From positions 4,034,501-4,098,500 of the forward strand of contig NZ_AP023243.1 of assembly GCF_016756495.1 (NCBI RefSeq): 64,000 nt of DNA, given 5' to 3'. A program made the translations under genes and the position numbers. Positions 58,119 through 64,000 of this stretch are shown piece by piece; the stretch's first letter is position 1; every line of letters starts with the position of its first letter. The notes beneath the pieces are model-generated. The model was not told the origin of the DNA and did no database searches. It was given only the letters and a program-made list of their open reading frames with translations. Source of the stretch: Mesorhizobium sp. 113-3-3. GTDB lineage: Bacteria; Pseudomonadota; Alphaproteobacteria; Rhizobiales; Rhizobiaceae.

Positions 58119-58213
58119 ACGGTGTCGTTTCACGATCTGGCGCGGGCGTGCCTTGGATTCGCCTGGATTGATGTCACAGTCACGGCGGCAGCGGAAGAAT
58201 TTGAGGGCATGAG

Positions 58214-59356
58214 TTGAACGGAATTCTTCACGCGATTTTCGGCACGGAAGGCTTGTTCCTCGGCACGCTTGTGCCGTTTCTGTTCGTGCTGACCGTGGTG
58301 GTGTTCGTCCATGAGATGGGCCACTACCTCGTTGGCCGCTGGTGCGGCATCGGGGTCAGGGCCTTCTCGATCGGCTTCGGTCCCGAACTCATCGGCTTTA
58401 ACGACCGGCATGGCACGCGCTGGAAGCTCTGCGCCATACCGCTTGGCGGCTATGTCAAATTTGTCGGCGATATGAACGCGACCTCCAGCCAGCCCACGTC
58501 GGAAGAGCTCGAAACGCTGACCGATGAGGAGCGCAAGGTCGCCTTCCACACGCAGGCCATCTGGAAGCGTGCGGCGACCGTGGTGGCCGGCCCCCTGTTC
58601 AATTTCCTCCTGACGATCGTCGTCTTTTCAGTGCTGTTTGCGTCCCATGGGCGTTATGTCGCAGAGCCCATGGTGGCGGAAGTCACGGCAGACAGTCCGG
58701 CGGCAAAAGCCGGCATCCAGCCGGGAGATCGATTCGTCAGTGTCGACGGCAGCAAGGTCGAAACTTTTGGCGATGTGCAGCGGCTGGTCTCGGGCCGCGC
58801 CGGCGATATCATCACTTTTGTCATGCTGCGTGACGGTAAAGAAGTAACGGTGACCGCGACGCCACAGCTGATGGAGCAGCAGGACGCGCTCGGCAACAAG
58901 GTCAAGGTCGCGGTGATCGGCGTCGTCAATAACAAGGAACTCGGCCAGCCCCGTCTCATCACCTACACACCAGTTGGGGCGGTTGCGGCTGCAGTCGAGG
59001 AAACAGGCCACGTCATCGAGCGCACCGGGCAGTTCCTGCAGCGCTTCGCCGTCGGCCGCGAGGACAAGTGCCAGTTGGGCGGTCCCGTCAAGATCGCGGA
59101 CATGGCCGGCAAGGCGGCGAAACTCGGTTTCGAATGGCTGGTGCAGCTCGTCGCGCTGCTCTCCGTCGGCATAGGTATTCTAAACCTTTTGCCGATTCCC
59201 CCCCTCGACGGCGGCCATCTGTTGTTCTACGGGGTGGAGGCCGTCATTCGCCGTCCGGTGTCGGAACGGATGATGGAAATGGCCTATCGGGCCGGTCTGC
59301 TTCTGGTCTTGTGCTTCATGGGGTTCGTGTTCTGGAACGATCTGTTTGGATGCTGA
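58214..59356 (+). CDS. rseP: RIP metalloprotease RseP
   Basis: A 380-residue site-2 intramembrane protease that cleaves anti-sigma factors. Zinc motif H33-E-M-G-H37 lies in the first helix; one PDZ domain covers about 125-200 (VTADSPAAKAGIQPGDR); the second zinc-ligand motif NLLPIPPLDGG ends with Asp332. TTG start at 58214; no ATG in frame gives the HEMGH helix intact. Usual length for alphaproteobacteria. Confidence 0.93.
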   Translation: MNGILHAIFGTEGLFLGTLVPFLFVLTVVVFVHEMGHYLVGRWCGIGVRAFSIGFGPELIGFNDRHGTRWKLCAIPLGGYVKFVGDMNATSSQPTSEELETLTDEERKVAFHTQAIWKRAATVVAGPLFNFLLTIVVFSVLFASHGRYVAEPMVAEVTADSPAAKAGIQPGDRFVSVDGSKVETFGDVQRLVSGRAGDIITFVMLRDGKEVTVTATPQLMEQQDALGNKVKVAVIGVVNNKELGQPRLITYTPVGAVAAAVEETGHVIERTGQFLQRFAVGREDKCQLGGPVKIADMAGKAAKLGFEWLVQLVALLSVGIGILNLLPIPPLDGGHLLFYGVEAVIRRPVSERMMEMAYRAGLLLVLCFMGFVFWNDLFGC

Positions 59357-59573
59357 AATCATGAAGAAATTTGGCTTTGTCATGGTCGATGTTGAGACGC
59401 CGTTTACCATGCACGGGGATATGAGTGACGCGAAAGCCACGCACCAGGGTTAAGTAAATACAAATTAACCAGAAGCCTTGCGTGTAGGGAAAATCCGGTT
59501 AATACGGTAGGGGAAATTACCGCACGTCCGGTTTTCTCGCCGTGGGGACTACGAGAAAAGGTTATTAAGCCCG

Positions 59574-61955
59574 ATGAAGGCAGCATCCAAGTTTCTGAGC
59601 GCCGCGTCAGCGGCGGCACTGTCCGCCGCTCTGGTCGTGCCAGGTGCGCTCGCAGTACAATTCGTTGCCACATCGGCGGCTGAAGCCGCTGTCGTCAGCA
59701 GGGTGGAGGTGAGCGGCAACCAGCGTGTCGACGCCGATACCATCCGCAATTACATCACTATCAAGCCGGGCAAAGCCTTCTCCAGCGCCGACGTCGACGC
59801 GGCCGTCAAGGCGCTGTTCGGCACCGGCCTGTTCTCGGACGTCCAGATCAACCAGGTCGGCTCAACGCTGGTGGTCAAGGTTGCAGAATACAAAGTCGTC
59901 AACCAGGTGCTGTTCCAGGGCAACAAGAAGCTCAAGGACAATGCGCTTGAAGCTGCGGTTCAACTGAAGCCGCGCGGCACATTCTCGCAGGCGACGCTCG
60001 ATTCCGACGTCGAGGCGGTCAAGGCCGCCTACAGGCGCATCGGCCGCGACGATGCCGGCGTGACCACGCAGGTCATGGAACTCGGCGACAACCGCGTGAA
60101 TGTGGTGTTCCACATCACGGAAGGCGACCGCACGCAGATCGCGGCGATCAATTTCGTCGGCAACAGCGCCTATTCGAGCCGCCGTCTGTCTGATGTGATC
60201 AACACCAAGCGTTCGTCCTGGGTGTCGTTCATCCTGCGCGACGACGTCTATGACGAGGACAAGCTGCGCGCCGACCAGGAGCTGCTGCGCCGCTTCTACT
60301 ACAATCACGGCTATGCCGATTTCCAGGTCGTGTCGGCTGTCGGCGAACTCGACAACGCGACGAACAAATACACGGTCACCATTACCGTCCAGGAAGGCGA
60401 GCGTTACAATTTCGGCGATATCAGCGTCGAAAGCACGATCCCGGAAGTCGACTCCAAGTCGCTGGAAGCGGTGGTCGAGACGCGCAAGGGCGATGTCTAC
60501 AACGCCAAGGATGTCGAAGACTCCATCATCGCCCTTACCGAGAAGGTGGCTGGTTCGGGCTATGCCTTCGCGCAGGTGACGCCGCGCGGCGACCGCAACT
60601 TCGAAAACCACACGATTTCGGTGGTGTATACGGTTGACCAGGGCACCAAGGCCTATATCGAGCGCATCGAGATCCGCGGCAACGACCGTACGCGTGACTA
60701 CGTCATCCGCCGCGAGTTCGATGTCAGCGAAGGCGACGCGTTCAACCAGGTGCTCATCCAGCGCGCGAAGAAGCGCCTGGAAGACCTGAATTATTTTGAC
60801 AAAGTCGAAATCTCGACCGTGCCCGGCTCGCAGCCCGACCAAGTCGTGCTGGTGGTGGACGTGGTCGAGAAGTCGACCGGTGAATTCTCCGTTGGCGCCG
60901 GCTATTCGACCGGTGGCGATTCGGCAGGCCCGTCTGTCGAGGGATCAATCACCGAGCGCAACTTCCTTGGCCGCGGCCAGTTCATCAAGATTTCAGCCGG
61001 TGGCGGCAAGAATTCGCGCGACTACAGCCTGTCGTTCACCGAGCCGTATTTCCTCGGACGGCGCATTGCCGCCGGCTTCGATATCTACAAGTCGACGCGG
61101 GAATACAACAACAACTACGACAGCGATACCACGGGCGCGACGATCCGCTTCGGTTTGCCGATCACCAACAGCATTACGACCCAGCTGGCGTACAATATCG
61201 CTCAGGAAAAATACAAGGTCGACGATAGTTGCGGTCCTACCAGCCCCGGAGATCCAGACGGCACCTGTACGATTTCGCCGGCTATCTTGGATGGCATCGC
61301 TCAAAGTCCATGGATCAAGTCGTCTGTCAGCCTTGGTTTGGTCTACAACACCATCGACGACATGAAGAACCCGCATGAGGGTATCTATGCCAACACGACC
61401 GTCGAGGTCGCGGGTCTCGGCGGCGATGCCAAATTCGTGAAGATCACGGGACGCGGCAGCGTCTATCAGACGCTGTCCGAGCAGCTTGACCTTGTTGGCC
61501 TCATCTCGGCCGGCGCTGGGCACGTCGAGGGATACGGCAACGAGGGCGGCCTGCGCATCTTCGATCAGTTCCAAAGCACCGACCGCATGATCCGCGGCTT
61601 TGCCTATGGCGGCATCGGTCCAGTCGACTCGGCCGGCGTCGGCGACCATCTTGGCGGCACGACCTATTTCAACGCTTCGGCCGAGGCCCAGTTCCCGCTG
61701 CCGGTCGTTCCCGAGAGCTTCGGCCTGCGTGGCGCGGTGTTTGCCGACGCGGCGACGCTCTACGGCAACAAGATCAGCAATCAGGCTTTGGTCGATCAGT
61801 CGTCGGTTGGAATGAAATTGCGCGCTTCGGTCGGTGTCGGCCTGATGTGGGCCTCGCCGTTTGGGCCGATCCGTATCGACTATGCGATCCCGGTCAAGAA
61901 GGAAGCGAGCGACGACGTGCAGGAATTCAACTTCGGCATATCGACCCGCTTCTGA
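59574..61955 (+). CDS. bamA: outer membrane protein assembly factor BamA
   Basis: A 793-residue Omp85 protein inserting beta-barrel proteins into the outer membrane. Signal peptide about residues 1-38, five POTRA domains to about residue 425 (first: VSRVEVSGNQRVDADTI), then the C-terminal 16-stranded barrel ending in Phe (GISTRF). The 217 bases upstream are AT-richer than the flanks and probably hold its own promoter. Confidence 0.96.
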   Translation: MKAASKFLSAASAAALSAALVVPGALAVQFVATSAAEAAVVSRVEVSGNQRVDADTIRNYITIKPGKAFSSADVDAAVKALFGTGLFSDVQINQVGSTLVVKVAEYKVVNQVLFQGNKKLKDNALEAAVQLKPRGTFSQATLDSDVEAVKAAYRRIGRDDAGVTTQVMELGDNRVNVVFHITEGDRTQIAAINFVGNSAYSSRRLSDVINTKRSSWVSFILRDDVYDEDKLRADQELLRRFYYNHGYADFQVVSAVGELDNATNKYTVTITVQEGERYNFGDISVESTIPEVDSKSLEAVVETRKGDVYNAKDVEDSIIALTEKVAGSGYAFAQVTPRGDRNFENHTISVVYTVDQGTKAYIERIEIRGNDRTRDYVIRREFDVSEGDAFNQVLIQRAKKRLEDLNYFDKVEISTVPGSQPDQVVLVVDVVEKSTGEFSVGAGYSTGGDSAGPSVEGSITERNFLGRGQFIKISAGGGKNSRDYSLSFTEPYFLGRRIAAGFDIYKSTREYNNNYDSDTTGATIRFGLPITNSITTQLAYNIAQEKYKVDDSCGPTSPGDPDGTCTISPAILDGIAQSPWIKSSVSLGLVYNTIDDMKNPHEGIYANTTVEVAGLGGDAKFVKITGRGSVYQTLSEQLDLVGLISAGAGHVEGYGNEGGLRIFDQFQSTDRMIRGFAYGGIGPVDSAGVGDHLGGTTYFNASAEAQFPLPVVPESFGLRGAVFADAATLYGNKISNQALVDQSSVGMKLRASVGVGLMWASPFGPIRIDYAIPVKKEASDDVQEFNFGISTRF

Positions 61956-61971
61956 TCGGCGGCCAACGATG

Positions 61972-61996
61972 CTCCCGGGTTTTTTGGATCCGGGAG
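61972..61996 (+). terminator. hairpin between bamA and lpxD
   Basis: CTCCCGG (61972-61978) pairs with CCGGGAG (61990-61996) across an 11-base loop that itself holds six Ts. Because the T-run is in the loop, it is not a terminator; likely an intercistronic stabilising hairpin. Confidence 0.4.
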
Positions 61997-62030
61997 AAAT
62001 GTTCCGACCTAGCTGGATATAGCTTCTGGA

Positions 62031-63086
62031 ATGACCGATCCGGTGTTCTTCGCGCCATCACGCCGGTATACGGCGGCCGAAGTCGCGAATCTGACCGGCT
62101 CGGTGCTTGTCGATTCCGGCCAATCCGACGTTTCGATCGAGGCGCTCGCGCCGGCCAACGAAGGCGGCGCCAATGCGCTCGTCTTCGTCGACGGGAGGCG
62201 CAATTCCGCGTTGATGCCGTCACTGCGTGCGGCCGCGGTCCTGTGCCCGGCGGAATTTGCCAACAAGGCGCCGTCCGGCGTTGCCGTTTTGACTCATCCG
62301 CGTCCGCAACAGGCATTCGCGCTGGTCGGCCGGCTGCTGTTTCCGACAGCCGCGACGCCGGGTCCAATGACCGGTGAAACCGGTGTTTCGCCGCATGCCC
62401 ATATCGATCCGACCGCGCATGTCGAGGCTGGCGCCATCATCGAGGCCGGTGTGGTCATCGGGCCAGGCGTCTCAATCGGCCGCGGCACTGTCATCGCGCC
62501 AAACGCGGTCATCGGACAATCCTGCCAGATCGGCCGCGACGGCTATGTCGGCCCGGGCGCCAGCATCCAGTATGCGCTGATCGGCAATCGGGTCATCATC
62601 CATGGCGGCGCCAGGATCGGTCAGGACGGCTTTGGTTTTGTCGGCGGTGCCAAGGGTCCCGAACGCGTTCCCCAGATCGGACGGGTCATCATCCAGGACG
62701 ATGTCGAGATCGGTTCCAATTCCACCGTCGATCGCGGCGCCATGTCCGACACGATCATCGGTCAGGGCACCAAGATCGACAATCTCGTGCAGATCGCCCA
62801 TAACGTCCGCATCGGTCGCAATTGCATAGTGGCCGGACTTTCAGGTATCTCCGGTTCCGTGGTCGTGGGTGACAACGTTACGATGGGCGGCGGCGTCGGG
62901 CTTGCGGATCACTTGACCATCGGCTCAGGAGCCAAGCTTGCCGCCAGAAGTGGATTTATGAGCAATGTTCCCGCCGGCGAGATCTGGGGCGGTTATCCGG
63001 CACAGCCGATGGCGGAAGCCATGCGGGAGATAGCCATGTTGCGCACGATGGCCAGGGCACGCAAGCAGGGCAAGGACAATGGCTGA
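62031..63086 (+). CDS. lpxD: UDP-3-O-(3-hydroxymyristoyl)glucosamine N-acyltransferase
   Basis: The third acyltransfer of lipid A synthesis. The 351 residues comprise an N-terminal uridine-binding domain (1-100) and a left-handed beta-helix of hexapeptide repeats (from [16 protein letters not shown]), with the catalytic His region QIAHNVRIG near residue 257. It overlaps fabZ by eight bases. Confidence 0.96.
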   Translation: MTDPVFFAPSRRYTAAEVANLTGSVLVDSGQSDVSIEALAPANEGGANALVFVDGRRNSALMPSLRAAAVLCPAEFANKAPSGVAVLTHPRPQQAFALVGRLLFPTAATPGPMTGETGVSPHAHIDPTAHVEAGAIIEAGVVIGPGVSIGRGTVIAPNAVIGQSCQIGRDGYVGPGASIQYALIGNRVIIHGGARIGQDGFGFVGGAKGPERVPQIGRVIIQDDVEIGSNSTVDRGAMSDTIIGQGTKIDNLVQIAHNVRIGRNCIVAGLSGISGSVVVGDNVTMGGGVGLADHLTIGSGAKLAARSGFMSNVPAGEIWGGYPAQPMAEAMREIAMLRTMARARKQGKDNG

Positions 63087-63546
63087 TATGGTGGCGGCGA
63101 CGACGCTGGAAGCGGTCGACATAATGGGGCTGATGAAGCTCCTGCCGCACCGCTATCCCTTCCTGATGATCGACCGCATCGTCGACATCGATGGCGACGA
63201 TTCCGCCATTGGCATCAAGAATGTCACCATCAACGAGCCGCATTTTCAGGGGCATTTCCCGGAGCAGCCGGTGATGCCGGGCGTGCTGATCGTCGAGGCC
63301 ATGGCGCAGACGGCGGGCGCCATCTGCATCCGCAGCCTTGGAGCGTCAAAGCCGTCGCTGGTGTATTTCCTGACCATCGACAACGCCAAATTCCGCAAAC
63401 CGGTCGTTCCCGGCGACCAGTTGAAGATCCATGTCAAGAAAATCAAGAAGCGCGGCAACCTGCTCAAATTCGCCTGCGAAGCCCTGGTCGATGGCACCAA
63501 GGCGGCCGAGGCCGAGATTTCAGCCATGATGGTCACCGGCGACTGA
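63079..63546 (+). CDS. fabZ: 3-hydroxyacyl-ACP dehydratase FabZ
   Basis: A 155-residue hot-dog fold dehydratase supplying acyl-ACP for membrane lipid synthesis. Active-site segment [20 protein letters not shown] (His and Glu), preceded by [12 protein letters not shown]. Overlaps lpxD by eight bases and is followed 13 bases later by lpxA, the conserved order. Confidence 0.97.
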   Translation: MADMVAATTLEAVDIMGLMKLLPHRYPFLMIDRIVDIDGDDSAIGIKNVTINEPHFQGHFPEQPVMPGVLIVEAMAQTAGAICIRSLGASKPSLVYFLTIDNAKFRKPVVPGDQLKIHVKKIKKRGNLLKFACEALVDGTKAAEAEISAMMVTGD

Positions 63547-63559
63547 CGATCGAGTGCTT

Positions 63560-64000
63560 ATGAAAATCGAGACTTCAATCCATCCCTCCTCCGTCGTGGA
63601 AGAGGGCGCTCAAATCGGCCAGGGTGTGCGCATAGGGCCGTTCTGCCATGTCAGCGCCGATGCCGTGATCGGCGATGGTGTCGAACTGGTCAGCCATGTC
63701 TCGGTCATGGGCGCGACGTCAATCGGCGCCTCGACCAAGGTCTATCCGATGGCGACATTGGGCGCACCGCCGCAGAACACCAAGCACAAGGGCGGTCGCA
63801 CGACGCTGGTCATCGGCGCCAACTGCACCATCCGTGAAGGCGTGACCATGCATGTCGGCACCGACACCAGCCGCGGCGAAACGACAGTGGGCGACAATGG
63901 CAATTTCCTTGCCTACGCCCACATCGCCCATGATTGCGTTGTCGGCAAGAATGCCACCTTTGCCAATGGCGCGACGCTGGGCGGCCATTGCGAGATTGGC
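63560..64000 (+). CDS. lpxA: UDP-N-acetylglucosamine acyltransferase LpxA, N-terminal part
   Basis: The first 147 residues of the enzyme that starts lipid A synthesis; the window ends inside it. Hexapeptide-repeat beta-helix from IHPSSVVEEGAQIGQG, with MATLGAPPQNTKHKGG and the catalytic-His region FLAYAHIAHDC near residue 120 visible. No internal stop. Confidence 0.95.
   Translation, partial: MKIETSIHPSSVVEEGAQIGQGVRIGPFCHVSADAVIGDGVELVSHVSVMGATSIGASTKVYPMATLGAPPQNTKHKGGRTTLVIGANCTIREGVTMHVGTDTSRGETTVGDNGNFLAYAHIAHDCVVGKNATFANGATLGGHCEIG

Overview
The window is a high-GC chromosomal segment of an alphaproteobacterium of the order Rhizobiales, most like Mesorhizobium or a close relative in the Phyllobacteriaceae. 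This is inferred from gene content and order: a glpPQUV glycerol ABC operon with its DUF2160 protein, a BA14K protein, EipB (DUF1849), DUF1489, a second-type ClpS beside ClpA, a pyrB-pyrC pair lacking the dihydroorotase metal motif, a phasin, and promoters matching the rhizobial general-stress sigma factor EcfG/RpoE2. No rRNA, CRISPR array, prophage or insertion sequence was seen. There is one tRNA, tRNA-Lys(UUU).

Layout. 1-5273: end of a glycerol uptake operon (glpP fragment, glpQ, an unrecognised small gene, glpU, glpV) and glycerol kinase glpK. 5308-9349: accessory genes (a DUF6882 protein, a BA14K envelope protein with an EcfG-type promoter, tRNA-Lys, an OafA-like acyltransferase) and a gene remnant. 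9350-15176: one six-gene minus-strand catabolic operon (DapA-family aldolase, GntR regulator, complete ABC importer) behind a 14-bp palindromic operator. The operon is bracketed by two copies of the 3' end of an unknown gene (remnant 9174-9260, intact gene 15461-15958). 16147-22349: a stress-carbohydrate cluster (GT4 glycosyltransferase, glycogen-debranching-like hydrolase, membrane-anchored trehalose-6-phosphate synthase, trehalose phosphatase, small protein) with two EcfG-type promoter matches.

22359-27180: dprA, plsY, a methyltransferase, pyrC-like and pyrB on the minus strand. 27339-38441: mixed housekeeping genes, including an AidB-like acyl-CoA dehydrogenase, ruvX, an UPF0173 hydrolase, gatC, a GNAT gene, gatA, ydcF, L-serine dehydratase and a HicAB toxin-antitoxin pair with an operator-like palindrome. 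38720-50247: a J-domain protein, a SPOR-containing D-Ala-D-Ala carboxypeptidase, a phasin with tandem palindromes in its promoter, clpS-clpA, a CPT-like kinase, HIT, FemAB-like, GDPD, RidA, EipB, DUF4031 and LysE genes.

50425-64000: the conserved translation/envelope cluster rpsB-tsf-pyrH-frr-uppS-cdsA-rseP-bamA-lpxD-fabZ-lpxA. It makes ribosomes and UMP, then undecaprenyl phosphate and CDP-diacylglycerol, then outer-membrane proteins and lipid A. A LysR/SnoaL-like/aldo-keto reductase block sits between tsf and pyrH, and dxr is absent from its common place between cdsA and rseP.

Most of the window is ordinary core genome. No undescribed defence or mobile system was found. The most interesting signals are the gene-end repeats around the catabolic operon, the EcfG-type promoters, the phasin operator pair, the two hairpins in the rpsB-tsf gap, the PyrC homologue without the HxH metal motif, and the GatA insertion. 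Nothing was searched against a database; all family calls are recognition from sequence.
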